In this document: positions 20,520 through 29,825 of the stretch, piece after piece | Numbering within the stretch: the first letter of the stretch is position 1 | Layout of the letters: each line of letters starts with the position of its first letter | NCBI GenBank assembly: GCA_024404115.1 | Contig: JAKSQM010000003.1 | Coordinates: forward strand, 1-64,000 | Direction: 5' to 3' | Source of the DNA: Clostridia bacterium | Lineage (GTDB): Bacteria; Bacillota; Clostridia; Oscillospirales; Acutalibacteraceae | DNA length: 64,000 nt | Program-made: the position numbers and the translations under genes | The notes under the pieces: model-generated | Database searches by the model: none | Seen by the model: the letters and a program-made list of their open reading frames with translations, nothing else | What the model was told of the DNA's origin: nothing

Positions 20520-21416
20520 ATGAACAAACCCTTAATTACAGTTTTTACTCCGACTTTTAATAGAAAAAATCTCCTTATAACCCTTTACAAAAGCCTTTGT
20601 GCACAGATTAACCGCAACTTCATCTGGCTTATTATAGATGATGGCTCGTCTGACGGCACAGAGGCTCTTGTGAAAGGATGGCAGAAAGAAAACGTCATTC
20701 GTATCAACTATTTTTATAAAGCGAATGGCGGTATGCACACGGCTCATAATGCGGCATACAGGTTAATTGAAACAGAGCTGAATGTGTGTATTGATTCTGA
20801 TGATTCAATGCCACCCGATGCAATTGAAAAAATCACTTCTTTCTGGAATTCTTTTGAAAGAAAAAATGAAGTTGCAGGCATAATGGCACTTGATTTTGAT
20901 ATAAACAAAAAGCATATTATCGGCGGCGAGCTCCCCGAAACAGGCACAGTAATTTCCTGTCAGGATATTGTAAAAAAATATCAGGCTTACGGCGATAAAA
21001 AGTTTGTTTACAGAACAGATGTTATCAACTCTGTAAATGAATACCCCGAATATGAGGGCGAGAGAATTGTGCCGCTGAGCTACAAATATTGGCTGATAGA
21101 CAGAAAAATGCCCATTGTAACTTTTAACGAAATTATCTGCCTTGTGGATTATCAGGAGAATGGCTCAACAAACACAATTAAAAAGCAATATTTCAGAAGT
21201 CCAAAGGGATTTTTAATTGCAAAAAAAGAGCAAATGATTTATCCGAAAATCTTAAAAAGTCAGATGAAATCCGCTATACATTATGTTTTTTTCAGCAAGC
21301 TTTCTGGGGAGAAAAATTATATTAAAAATTCACCTAAAAAGCTTCTTACTCTTTTGGCAACACCTGCGGGACTTTTATACTATAAAAAAATGATTAAAAG
21401 AAAGACCGATTTATGA
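20520..21416 (+). CDS. Glycosyltransferase family 2
   Basis: A 298-residue GT-A enzyme. The N-terminal ITVFTPTFNRKNLL and IIDDGSSDGT motifs bind the nucleotide sugar. The metal-binding DxD-type motif is CIDSDDSMP near residue 82. It probably adds a sugar with inversion at the cytosolic membrane face. AAGGAG precedes the start at slightly long spacing. It overlaps the EpsG-type gene by 4 nt. Confidence 0.85.
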   Translation: MNKPLITVFTPTFNRKNLLITLYKSLCAQINRNFIWLIIDDGSSDGTEALVKGWQKENVIRINYFYKANGGMHTAHNAAYRLIETELNVCIDSDDSMPPDAIEKITSFWNSFERKNEVAGIMALDFDINKKHIIGGELPETGTVISCQDIVKKYQAYGDKKFVYRTDVINSVNEYPEYEGERIVPLSYKYWLIDRKMPIVTFNEIICLVDYQENGSTNTIKKQYFRSPKGFLIAKKEQMIYPKILKSQMKSAIHYVFFSKLSGEKNYIKNSPKKLLTLLATPAGLLYYKKMIKRKTDL

Positions 21417-22537
21417 TAGTTCATTACATCCTGTTTTTTGTAACAGTTCTGCTTTCAAAATTAGTTGAAAAAGATCAGAAAAATTTAAAAACTTCAGAGC
21501 AGCAACAGCAGGAAACAAGAGCCTCTTTTATAGCGGCAATTATCGTTTACCTGCCTGTTATAATTATGTATGGGTTAAGAGATAATATTGGCGATACAGG
21601 CGGTTATATTGACACATTTAATGCGGTAAATGTTCAGAGCGTTTTTGACGGACTTTCAGACAGAAACCCCGGCTATAACATTCTTCAGAATTTTATTAAG
21701 CTTTATATAACCAAAGACCCTAATATTTTTCTTTTGATTTTTGCAGCGATTTCTGTTATTCTTATGGTGAGCACTCACAGCAGATTTTCGCCCATGTTTG
21801 CGCTGTCATCATTTATCTTTTTCGGCTCAACAGAGGTTTCGTATGTTTTCAACGGCGCGCGTCAGTTTTTGTCAGTTGCAATAATGTTTTATACACTGAA
21901 ATATGTTGAAGAAAAAAAGCTGTGGAAATACATTCTGCTAAGCATAGTTGCAGCTTCAATTCATCAGACGGCAGTTATTGTTATCCCTGCGTATTTTCTT
22001 GCAAAGGGAAAGTATCTGAATGTTAAAATAATCATCACAGGTGTGGTAACTGTCATTGCCACAGCGTTCTCATCACTGTTTATTGATTACCTCAATCAGA
22101 TGTTCATTTCAGAAAGCGTTTATGCTCATTATTATGACAGAATCGTTGAAACTGAAGGACTTAATATTTTCAGAGTTCTTGTTGCGGCGGTGCCGTTTGC
22201 ACTTTGTATGATTTACAAAAAACGAATAGACGAGCTTGATGACGGTGTGCTGAATTATTGCGCAAATATGTCAACGCTTGCGCTGGCAATTTCAATCTTT
22301 TCTGCTGCGTCAGGCGGCGAGCTTCTGGGCAGACTTGCAGAGTATTATCTGATTTATAACACGCTCACTTATCCGATGCTTTTTAAGCGTGTTGCAACAA
22401 AAAGCGTTGGCAAAATTTTAACAGTCGGTCTTATGGTGAGTTATTTCATCTTCTTCTGGTATCAGTTCACCGTTGTTTGGGGACAGGGTTATCAGAGCGA
22501 TACATTAGGCATTTCAATTGGTATGGAGGGTATATGA
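21413..22537 (+). CDS. EpsG/Wzy-type polysaccharide polymerase
   Basis: A 374-residue polytopic membrane protein with about ten hydrophobic segments. EpsG-family landmarks are visible: YGLRDNIGDTGGYIDTF in the first loop, and FNGARQFLSVAIMFYTLKY followed by SIHQTAVIVIPAYF. EpsG proteins polymerise lipid-linked repeat units on the outer membrane face. It is embedded between glycosyltransferases with overlapping ends, so it is cotranslated with them. Confidence 0.85.
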   Translation: MIVHYILFFVTVLLSKLVEKDQKNLKTSEQQQQETRASFIAAIIVYLPVIIMYGLRDNIGDTGGYIDTFNAVNVQSVFDGLSDRNPGYNILQNFIKLYITKDPNIFLLIFAAISVILMVSTHSRFSPMFALSSFIFFGSTEVSYVFNGARQFLSVAIMFYTLKYVEEKKLWKYILLSIVAASIHQTAVIVIPAYFLAKGKYLNVKIIITGVVTVIATAFSSLFIDYLNQMFISESVYAHYYDRIVETEGLNIFRVLVAAVPFALCMIYKKRIDELDDGVLNYCANMSTLALAISIFSAASGGELLGRLAEYYLIYNTLTYPMLFKRVATKSVGKILTVGLMVSYFIFFWYQFTVVWGQGYQSDTLGISIGMEGI

Positions 22538-22538
22538 T

Positions 22539-23645
22539 ATGAAAAAAATAGTTTTTCTTATTCATGATTTAATGGGCGGCGGCGCCGAAAAGGTACTTGT
22601 TAATATGGTCAATAACCTTGACCCGAAGCAGTATGATATTACCGTTGCAACTCTTTTTGACGAGGGCGTTTATAAAGAAAGCCTTGCCCCTCATATCCAT
22701 TACAAAGCTTTTATGAAAAATTCTTTTAACGGAAACAAATATATTTTCAGATGCTTCTCTCCCGAATTCTGGTATCAGAAAGTTTTTGGAAAAGAAAAGT
22801 TTGACATAGTTGTTTCTTACCTTGAGGGTACCTGCGCACGAGTTGCTGCAGGCTGCAAAAATGCAAAAAAAATCGCTTGGATTCACTCAAGGCAAAGCTT
22901 AGAAAAATATGCCGAATGTTTTAAAAGCAAAGCAGAGGCGGACAAGCTTTATTCCTCCTTTGATAAGGTTGTTTTTGTGGCGCAGAGCCTTAAAGATTAT
23001 TTTTCAGAAATCTGCCCCGCATTCAAAAACGGCGAGGTTGTTTATAATGTGAACGAAACAGATGACATTATAAATCTTTCAAAAGAGGATGTTGAAGAAA
23101 AAGAAATTTTCAGCGACGATGTTCCCGTTATTTCGTTCCTTGGCAAAATAACCGAGAATAAGGGCGTTGCAAGGCTTGTTAATATCCACGCAAGGCTTAA
23201 AAGTGAGGGGATTCCTCACCGCTTTATGCTCCTTGGTGATGGGGAAGAGAAAGAGAAAGCACAAAAGGCTCTTGAAGAAAAGGGAGCTGCTGACGATTTT
23301 ATTTTCTTAGGCTTTCAGAGTAACCCCTATAAATATGTTGCAAAATCAGATATGTTTGTATGCGCATCATTTTCTGAGGGATTCAGCACAGCCACAACAG
23401 AGGCGCTTCTTTTAGGTGTACCCGTTGTTGTTACCGATTGCTCAGGCATGAAAGAAATGCTGGGCGATAATGAATACGGAATTATCACAGAAAATAACGA
23501 GGACGCACTTTATGAGGGAATCAAAAAATTCCTTACAGATAAAAAACTTTTGAGCGATTATAAAGCGAAAGCAGCAGAGCGTGGAAAAGAATTTTCCAAG
23601 CAAAAAAGAATGGCAGAAATTGAAAAATTTTTAGAGCAGTTTTAA
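22539..23645 (+). CDS. Glycosyltransferase family 4, paralogue of the 5547 gene
   Basis: About 368 residues. The start is the ATG at 22539 with GGAGGG 8 nt upstream; it immediately follows the polymerase stop. DLMGGGAEKVL is at the N terminus and FSEGFSTATTEALLLG (E-x7-E) plus TDCSGMKEM in the donor domain. It is clearly related to the glycosyltransferase at 5547-6698, so one probably arose by duplication. Sugar and linkage are unknown. Confidence 0.85.
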   Translation: MKKIVFLIHDLMGGGAEKVLVNMVNNLDPKQYDITVATLFDEGVYKESLAPHIHYKAFMKNSFNGNKYIFRCFSPEFWYQKVFGKEKFDIVVSYLEGTCARVAAGCKNAKKIAWIHSRQSLEKYAECFKSKAEADKLYSSFDKVVFVAQSLKDYFSEICPAFKNGEVVYNVNETDDIINLSKEDVEEKEIFSDDVPVISFLGKITENKGVARLVNIHARLKSEGIPHRFMLLGDGEEKEKAQKALEEKGAADDFIFLGFQSNPYKYVAKSDMFVCASFSEGFSTATTEALLLGVPVVVTDCSGMKEMLGDNEYGIITENNEDALYEGIKKFLTDKKLLSDYKAKAAERGKEFSKQKRMAEIEKFLEQF

Positions 23646-23654
23646 GGTGATTTT

Positions 23655-24269
23655 GTGAAAAAAATTATTCATATTTTCTATAAATTTTCGGGACATTTTC
23701 TTTGTAAAATTCACGGCGTTTTATGGGATGCAAATAAAAAAATAAATCCCGTAAAAAACAAAAGCATTTTGTTCGTTTCACATCCCGATGACGATGTTCT
23801 CTTTTTTAACAGAGTGATGAAAAATGAAAAACCATATGTTGTTCTTCTCACAACAGGCTTTTCAATTATCAGAATAAAAGAGTTCAAAAACGCAATGAAA
23901 TATTACGGTCTGCCATATAATTTTTATGACCTTGAAACGGCAGACGAAAGAGAAGAAAAATTAGCTTCAATTATTAAAAAAGAACTTGCAAAAGGCGACT
24001 TCAAAAAGTGCTTCACTCATTCACCATCTGGCGAATACGGTCATCAGATGCACAAAAGAATCGGCAGGGTTGTTTCGGAGAATGTTGATATTCCTCTTTA
24101 TACCACAGTATCGGCGGATGAAATTTCTGACGAAAAAAATCGTCTTTCTGATGAAGAGATAAAAGAGAAAACAAACATTTTCAAAACCATTTACCGTTCG
24201 CAGGAATTTGTGCTTGACCATTACCCACAGTGGGTCGAAAACGAAAAAATAACGGAGGTATTAAGATGA
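23655..24269 (+). CDS. PIG-L/LmbE-family deacetylase
   Basis: A 204-residue protein starting at GTG 23655 with AAGGTGA upstream. The zinc motif is SHPDDDVLFF (AHPDD(E/D) type) near residues 39-48, and a later THSPSGEYGHQMH block supplies further ligands. PIG-L enzymes remove N-acetyl groups from GlcNAc-containing lipids or glycosides. In this operon it may de-N-acetylate a lipid-linked sugar. The canonical Glu after PDD is replaced by Asp. Confidence 0.75.
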   Translation: MKKIIHIFYKFSGHFLCKIHGVLWDANKKINPVKNKSILFVSHPDDDVLFFNRVMKNEKPYVVLLTTGFSIIRIKEFKNAMKYYGLPYNFYDLETADEREEKLASIIKKELAKGDFKKCFTHSPSGEYGHQMHKRIGRVVSENVDIPLYTTVSADEISDEKNRLSDEEIKEKTNIFKTIYRSQEFVLDHYPQWVENEKITEVLR

Positions 24270-25345
24270 AAGAAAGATGCCTTCTTATTTCAAGCTTTAT
24301 GGCAGAGTATAAAGGCTGCTACATCAACAACATAATGGTTCTTATAAAAAAATTCCACGAAAACGGAGATGAAATTGTTTTCATTTTTCCAAAGGCAAAA
24401 GAGAAAGTTTCGTGGCTTGATGAGATAGCAGACCTCGGCTGTAAAGTGTATCTTTTAGAGTACAAACCTTACTCACTTGACAATATAAAATTCATAAGAA
24501 AAATTGTAAAAGAAGAAAAAATAAATCTTATTTATTCCGACTTCACAGGGTGGGATAACACGGTTAAATTTGCAAAGCCTTTTATGCCTGCAATCTGGCA
24601 CGAAAGGATGAGAGTAAACGATAAAGACACCGTAAAAAAAATCTATAATTTATTTAAGTATCGTGTTATCGGCGGAATTAAAACTTACCCTGTTGGAATT
24701 TCAGATGATGTTTATAATGCGGTCAATCGCCTTGCAGGCAGAAACCGTTCATCAAAAATTTATGATGCCGTTTCGGTTGACAGATTTGATATGACAATCC
24801 CCCGAAGCGAAAATAAAATTAAAAAATATCTTATGTTCAGCTACACTCCTTTTGTTAAAGGCGTTGACATTGCCTTTGACGCATTTGAAAAGCTGAATGA
24901 AAGCGAAATAAAAGCAAAGCTCGTTCTTGTTTCACACGGCGCTTGTGATGATTATGTAAAAGAAAGGTATCCTGTTCTTCCCCAGTGGCTCACAGTTGAA
25001 AAGCCAAGAGAAGATGTTGAGCATTACTATTTTGACTGCGACACATTTATTTCTGCCAGCAGAAGCGAGGGGTTTTCAATGTCCCTTATGGAAGCACTTT
25101 ACACAGGCATGGATGCAATTGTGTCAGATATTCCAGGCACTTCATGGTCGCAAAATTTCAAAGGTACATCATTTTTTAAAAGTGAAAGCGCAGAATCCCT
25201 TTTAAAAGCATTAAATAACAGCCAAAATAAAAAAATATGTGCAAACGATATTGCATTTAATCGCAAAAAGGTGGATAATGAATATTCACCAGATAGTTGG
25301 GCGGAAAATGTAATCGAGCTTCACAAAAAAGTTCTGGAAGGTTGA
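24266..25345 (+). CDS. Glycosyltransferase family 4
   Basis: About 359 residues. The start is the ATG at 24266 overlapping the deacetylase stop, with GGAGGT 6 nt upstream. An in-frame ATG 36 nt earlier lacks a site. The donor domain has FSYTPFVKGVDIA, SRSEGFSMSLMEALYTG (E-x7-E) and SDIPGTSW. It is the last of the five operon glycosyltransferases. Confidence 0.8.
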   Translation: MKERCLLISSFMAEYKGCYINNIMVLIKKFHENGDEIVFIFPKAKEKVSWLDEIADLGCKVYLLEYKPYSLDNIKFIRKIVKEEKINLIYSDFTGWDNTVKFAKPFMPAIWHERMRVNDKDTVKKIYNLFKYRVIGGIKTYPVGISDDVYNAVNRLAGRNRSSKIYDAVSVDRFDMTIPRSENKIKKYLMFSYTPFVKGVDIAFDAFEKLNESEIKAKLVLVSHGACDDYVKERYPVLPQWLTVEKPREDVEHYYFDCDTFISASRSEGFSMSLMEALYTGMDAIVSDIPGTSWSQNFKGTSFFKSESAESLLKALNNSQNKKICANDIAFNRKKVDNEYSPDSWAENVIELHKKVLEG

Positions 25346-25349
25346 TTTT

Positions 25350-26504
25350 ATGCCCTCTTTTCTGAAAGATAATTTAAAACAGCATTGCTCAGGCTGCGGT
25401 TCCTGCGTGCAGGCTTGCACTAAAAAAGCAATCACTTTTAAAACCGATGATGATGGCTTCACATACCCTCTTGTCGATAAAGATAAGTGCATAAGCTGCG
25501 GCAGATGTTACGCTGTCTGCCCCTTTGACGGTGCAGATAAAATTTCTCAGAATCAGAAGTTTTATGCCGTTAAAAGTAAGAGCAGTTCTGTTATAAAAGA
25601 CAGCTCATCCGGTGGAGCGTTTTATGAAATTGCCAAAGCCTTTTGCGATGAAAATTACGTTGTTTTCGGTGCAGAGATGTGCGATAATTTAAAGGTAAGG
25701 CACAGTTTTATTGATGATTTTTCTCACATTTCAAAATTGCAGAAATCCAAATATGTTCAGAGTGATATAAATAATTCTTTTGAAAAAGTAAAAGAGTTTT
25801 TGAAAGAAAATAAAAAGGTTCTCTTTTCGGGAACTCCCTGTCAGATAGCTGGATTGAGAAAATTTCTTGGTAAAGATTATGACAATCTTTTAGCAGTTGA
25901 TATTGTGTGCCACGGCGTGCCAAATCAACAGCTTTTTGATAAATATATTAAGGAACTTTCTGAATCGTTAGGGCAGGAAATTTCATCATTTACATTCAGA
26001 AACAAAAAGAATTTTGAAAAGAAAAGCTGTAATCAGAAAACTGTTTTAATAAAAACAAATAAAGGCAAAAGTATTGTTAAAGAGGTGCTTCAGTGCGAAT
26101 ACCTTGCGGCATTTCACGAGGCAATGTTTTATCGACCTTCGTGCTATGAATGCCCATTTGCCAGCACAGAAAGAGTGGGGGATATTACCCTTGCAGATTT
26201 CTGGGGAGCAGAAAAATTTTATTCGTCTTTTGACGATGGCAAGGGCGTTTCGCTGGTTATTGCCAACACAGAAAAGGGCAGCGAACTCCTCACAAAAACA
26301 GAGATACTTTTTGTTGAAACAGATAAAGAAAGAGCAGTGGCAAATAATGCGCAGCTTAAAAGACCTGTTGAGCTTCACAAAAACAGAGATAAATTTTTTG
26401 AACTTAACAGAGAAAAAAGCTTTTGCGAAAGCGTAAAAGAATGTATGGATTTTCCATCACCATTGCACTATAAACTTTATAAAATAAAAAGATTATTAAA
26501 GTAG
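25350..26504 (+). CDS. FrhB-like iron-sulfur/flavin protein (F420 hydrogenase beta-subunit family)
   Basis: A 384-residue protein with two 4Fe-4S ferredoxin motifs at the N terminus (CSGCGSCVQAC and CISCGRCYAVCPF). The FrhB N- and C-terminal domains follow: SSGGAFYEIA, SGTPCQIAGL, DIVCHGVP, and ECPFASTERVGDITLADFWG. Such proteins occur in many exopolysaccharide clusters, commonly beside polysaccharide pyruvyltransferases, with an undefined redox role. No pyruvyltransferase is in this window. It follows the glycosyltransferase by 4 nt. Confidence 0.8.
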   Translation: MPSFLKDNLKQHCSGCGSCVQACTKKAITFKTDDDGFTYPLVDKDKCISCGRCYAVCPFDGADKISQNQKFYAVKSKSSSVIKDSSSGGAFYEIAKAFCDENYVVFGAEMCDNLKVRHSFIDDFSHISKLQKSKYVQSDINNSFEKVKEFLKENKKVLFSGTPCQIAGLRKFLGKDYDNLLAVDIVCHGVPNQQLFDKYIKELSESLGQEISSFTFRNKKNFEKKSCNQKTVLIKTNKGKSIVKEVLQCEYLAAFHEAMFYRPSCYECPFASTERVGDITLADFWGAEKFYSSFDDGKGVSLVIANTEKGSELLTKTEILFVETDKERAVANNAQLKRPVELHKNRDKFFELNREKSFCESVKECMDFPSPLHYKLYKIKRLLK

Positions 26505-26520
26505 AGAGGAGTGGAGTTAG

Positions 26521-28242
26521 TTGAAAGAAAAGCTGTTAAAGCTTCTTAAAGCAAACTCACTTTCTGAAGTCGTTGAAGAAATAAAATGGGTGTGCAAATA
26601 CCTGAAAAGATACAAGGGTATAATTGCAATTTATTTTGTTTTAGGTTTGTTCTCGTCTGTTTTCAGTATGGGCGGTTCTGTGCTTTCAAAGCATATGATT
26701 GATACTGTAACAGGTGAGGATCATTCGCCTATTTTGCTTATTGCGCTGATGTATATTTTGTTCGGCATTTCAAGCATAATTTTCTCCGCAGTTTCTTCAA
26801 GAATTTCAACTAAATATTCCACCCTTGTTACTAATGAAATTCAGTATGAAATTTATCAGATTTCTCTGGATGTTCAGTGGAAATATATTCAGAAATTTCA
26901 CACAGGCGATCTGATAAACAGAATCAACGGTGATGTTGGCACCGTTTCAAATTCAATTCTTACATGGGTGCCAAACTTCATCATCAAAGCGTTTCAGGCA
27001 ATCTGCTGCATTGCAATCATTCTTTATTACGATCCAATAATGGCACTGATTTCAGTTATCAGCACCCCCGTTGTTGTGCTTCTTTCAAAAACGCTGATGT
27101 ATAAAATGCGCACATTCAGCAAAAAGAGCCGTGAGGTCAGCAGCCGCATAATGTCTTTTATTCAGGAATCCTACAGCAATGTTCAGTCCATAAAAGCATT
27201 CGGAATTATTGATGATTTCAATATAAAATTCAAGATGATTCAGCAGGATTTTTATAACGTGATTATGCAGCAGAATAAGTTCTCTGTTCTCACAGGCATA
27301 CTTATGTCTTTCATCGGTATGATTGTTTCATATTCCTGCTACGGCTGGGGAGTTTACCGCCTTTGGACTCACTTCATTTCATTCGGCACAATGACAATGT
27401 TCCTCCAGCTTTCAAGCTACCTTTCAAATTCTTTTTCAAGCCTTGTTTCAATGGTGCCATCTGCAATCAACACCCTCACTGCTGTGAGAAGACTTATTGA
27501 CATTGTGGAGCTTCCAAAAGAGGCAAAAGACGAAACAATTGATATTGAAAAAATCAAAAAAGAGTCTGAAAAAAGCGGCATCAGCATCAACATCAAAAAT
27601 GCAAGATTTTGCTATGACGATGCAGAGGAGGTTTTCAACTGCCTCACATTTGACGCTCACCCAGGCGAGGTTGTGGCTCTTATGGGCCCATCAGGTTCGG
27701 GCAAAACAACAATATTCAGAATCCTCCTTGGCATTTCAGATATTGCAGACGGTGTAAGCCAGCTTGAATATGGCAGCAGCACCTGCAAAATCTCTGCCTC
27801 AACAAGAGGATTATTTGCATATGTGCCGCAGGGCAACGCAATTTTTTATGGCACAATTGCAGAGAATATGCGCCTGTTTAACAGGGACGCAACAGATGAA
27901 GAAATTATCACCGCTCTTAAAGCCGCCTGTGCATACAGCTTTGTTGAAAAGTTAGAGGACGGTATAAACTCAGTTATTGAAGAGAGCGGAACAAATATAT
28001 CAGAGGGTCAGAAGCAAAGGCTCTGCATTGCAAGGGCACTTGTTAGCAAAGCACCTGTTATTCTTATTGACGAGGGAACATCTGCCCTTGATAAAGAAAC
28101 AGAAATGCAGGTTCTTAAAAATCTGACGGAGTTTAAGAAAACTAAAACATTCGTGGTTTCAACTCACCGCACAGGTGTTCTTGAAATTTGCGACAGAACA
28201 TACGTTATTGAGGATAAAGCACTGACAGTTGCAGAAAGCTGA
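26521..28242 (+). CDS. ABC exporter, fused permease and ATPase (MsbA-like)
   Basis: A 573-residue half-transporter starting at TTG 26521. Six membrane segments lie in residues about 35-325. The ATPase has Walker A GPSGSGKTT, a YVPQGNAIFYGTI Q-loop region, signature ISEGQKQRL, Walker B VILIDEGTSALD, and the switch His in STHR. The dimer may flip a glycolipid or export a peptide or small glycan. The operon also has a Wzx flippase, so this is a second export route. The CpsB-like gene starts 17 nt after its end. Confidence 0.85.
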   Translation: MKEKLLKLLKANSLSEVVEEIKWVCKYLKRYKGIIAIYFVLGLFSSVFSMGGSVLSKHMIDTVTGEDHSPILLIALMYILFGISSIIFSAVSSRISTKYSTLVTNEIQYEIYQISLDVQWKYIQKFHTGDLINRINGDVGTVSNSILTWVPNFIIKAFQAICCIAIILYYDPIMALISVISTPVVVLLSKTLMYKMRTFSKKSREVSSRIMSFIQESYSNVQSIKAFGIIDDFNIKFKMIQQDFYNVIMQQNKFSVLTGILMSFIGMIVSYSCYGWGVYRLWTHFISFGTMTMFLQLSSYLSNSFSSLVSMVPSAINTLTAVRRLIDIVELPKEAKDETIDIEKIKKESEKSGISINIKNARFCYDDAEEVFNCLTFDAHPGEVVALMGPSGSGKTTIFRILLGISDIADGVSQLEYGSSTCKISASTRGLFAYVPQGNAIFYGTIAENMRLFNRDATDEEIITALKAACAYSFVEKLEDGINSVIEESGTNISEGQKQRLCIARALVSKAPVILIDEGTSALDKETEMQVLKNLTEFKKTKTFVVSTHRTGVLEICDRTYVIEDKALTVAES

Positions 28243-28258
28243 AAAAGGAGAAAAGATT

Positions 28259-28987
28259 TTGATAGATTTGCATTGCCATATTCTGCACGGGATTGATGAC
28301 GGCTCACTTTCCCTTTCAGAGTCGCTGATAATGGCTCAATCGGCATTGAGCGGAGGCACAAGAAAAATTGTTGCAACTCCCCATTATTTTAATAGCTATC
28401 AGAACCCTGAGCCTGTTTCAAAAGCTCAGGTTAAGCGCACCTTTAACGAGCTTAAAAGCTTTCTGAAGCAAAACAGATGCCCCGTTGAGCTTTACCTTGG
28501 GGCAGAGCAATACGGCGTCAGCGATATATCTGATATTATTGAAAATGATGACCTTATCACAATAAACGATTCCCGTTATCTCCTTATTGAATTCAGCCTT
28601 GACGATGACGTTGAGCGTGCAAAATATGTTATCTCTCAGCTTGAGGAATATGACATTGTGCCTGTTCTTGCGCACCCTGAGCGTTATGAATTTATTCAGG
28701 AGGAGCCTTCAAAGGCTTTCTGGTTCTTAAAGCACGGATGCCTTTTGCAGGTGAATAAGGGCAGCATAACAGGTCGCTTCGGCAGTGAACCAGAGGGCAT
28801 TTCTCATTGGCTTTTAAGGGAGCATATGGCTCATGTTGTGGCAAGCGACAGCCACGGTCCTTATCAGCGCACAGCAAATATGTCAGAGGCTTTTCAATAC
28901 ACCTGCTATAGCTGTGGTGAGCGATATGCCTACGATGTGTTTGAGGGCAATCCGCAGAGGATTCTTAACGATGAACCAATAGATTAA
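28259..28987 (+). CDS. CpsB/YwqE-type PHP phosphotyrosine phosphatase
   Basis: About 242 residues. The start is set at TTG 28259 with AAGGAG 8 nt upstream, giving MIDLHCHILHGIDDGS, the usual CpsB beginning. The PHP metal ligands are visible: HCH at the N terminus, ATPHYF, LAHPERYEF, and ASDSHGP near the end. CpsB dephosphorylates the tyrosine tail of the BY-kinase that controls capsule chain length. Two such kinases lie just downstream. Confidence 0.85.
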   Translation: MIDLHCHILHGIDDGSLSLSESLIMAQSALSGGTRKIVATPHYFNSYQNPEPVSKAQVKRTFNELKSFLKQNRCPVELYLGAEQYGVSDISDIIENDDLITINDSRYLLIEFSLDDDVERAKYVISQLEEYDIVPVLAHPERYEFIQEEPSKAFWFLKHGCLLQVNKGSITGRFGSEPEGISHWLLREHMAHVVASDSHGPYQRTANMSEAFQYTCYSCGERYAYDVFEGNPQRILNDEPID

Positions 28988-29006
28988 ATTATTTACGGTG
29001 AGTTTT

Positions 29007-29822
29007 ATGAGAGTTATAAGAATAGTTGTCAGCATAATTTTTATTATTGTTCTGGGAGCATTTGTATTCTTCCATTTTACAAAAAGCACAGATAACACTG
29101 TGCCCCATATAAAGTGTGATGTGCCTGTTATTGAGGCATCTGTTAAAGATACCGATGCGGATCTTTTAAAGCATATCACAGCAGTTGATGAAAAAGACGG
29201 CGATATTTCAAAGAATGTTATTATCGAAAAATCATCTGCTTTTGTGGATTTCGGCAAGGTGATTGTTACCTTTGCCGTTTGCGATAATGACAACAATGTT
29301 TCAAAAATAAATGTACCTGTTACCTACACAGATTACAGCAACCCAAGATTTGAACTGACAGACGACCTTGTTTTCAGAACAGGCGGTGCTGTTAATGTTG
29401 AAGATTGCATTAAGGTCAAGGATTCTTTTGACGGTGATATTACAGACAGGCTTGTTGTTATTGCTAACGATGCCGATATTGAGGAAAACGGAAAATATCC
29501 GCTGACCCTTAAAATCACCAACAGCAAAAGCTACACCAGCACAATGAATATTGACCTTATTATGAGCGATAAATTCACAAACGGATATTCAGTTGAATTA
29601 AGCGATTATCTGATTTATAAAAAGGTTGGCGAAAAGGTTGATTATAAAGACATGATAAAGTCTGTTGCAACTCCGCCAAACAGTATGGACAACACCAAAG
29701 TTACCGTTGATTCTTCAAAGGTCAACAAAGATGAAGCGGGCATTTATAATGTTTATTACTATCAGAAGCTTGCCGGAGAAACCATGTCCATGACAAGACT
29801 TGTGATTTGCTATGAGGATTAA
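29007..29822 (+). CDS. Membrane-anchored protein with Ig-like (DUF5011/HYR-like) domains
   Basis: About 271 residues with an N-terminal membrane anchor (about residues 5-24) and a long extracellular part. AVDEKDGDIS and KDSFDGDIT mark two Ig-like units of the DUF5011 type seen in surface proteins. A third, less clear unit follows. ACGGTGA precedes the ATG at 29007, favoured over a GTG three codons earlier. It sits between the phosphatase and the first Wzz kinase. It may contact the growing polysaccharide outside the membrane; no direct evidence. Confidence 0.65.
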   Translation: MRVIRIVVSIIFIIVLGAFVFFHFTKSTDNTVPHIKCDVPVIEASVKDTDADLLKHITAVDEKDGDISKNVIIEKSSAFVDFGKVIVTFAVCDNDNNVSKINVPVTYTDYSNPRFELTDDLVFRTGGAVNVEDCIKVKDSFDGDITDRLVVIANDADIEENGKYPLTLKITNSKSYTSTMNIDLIMSDKFTNGYSVELSDYLIYKKVGEKVDYKDMIKSVATPPNSMDNTKVTVDSSKVNKDEAGIYNVYYYQKLAGETMSMTRLVICYED

Positions 29823-29825
29823 AGA

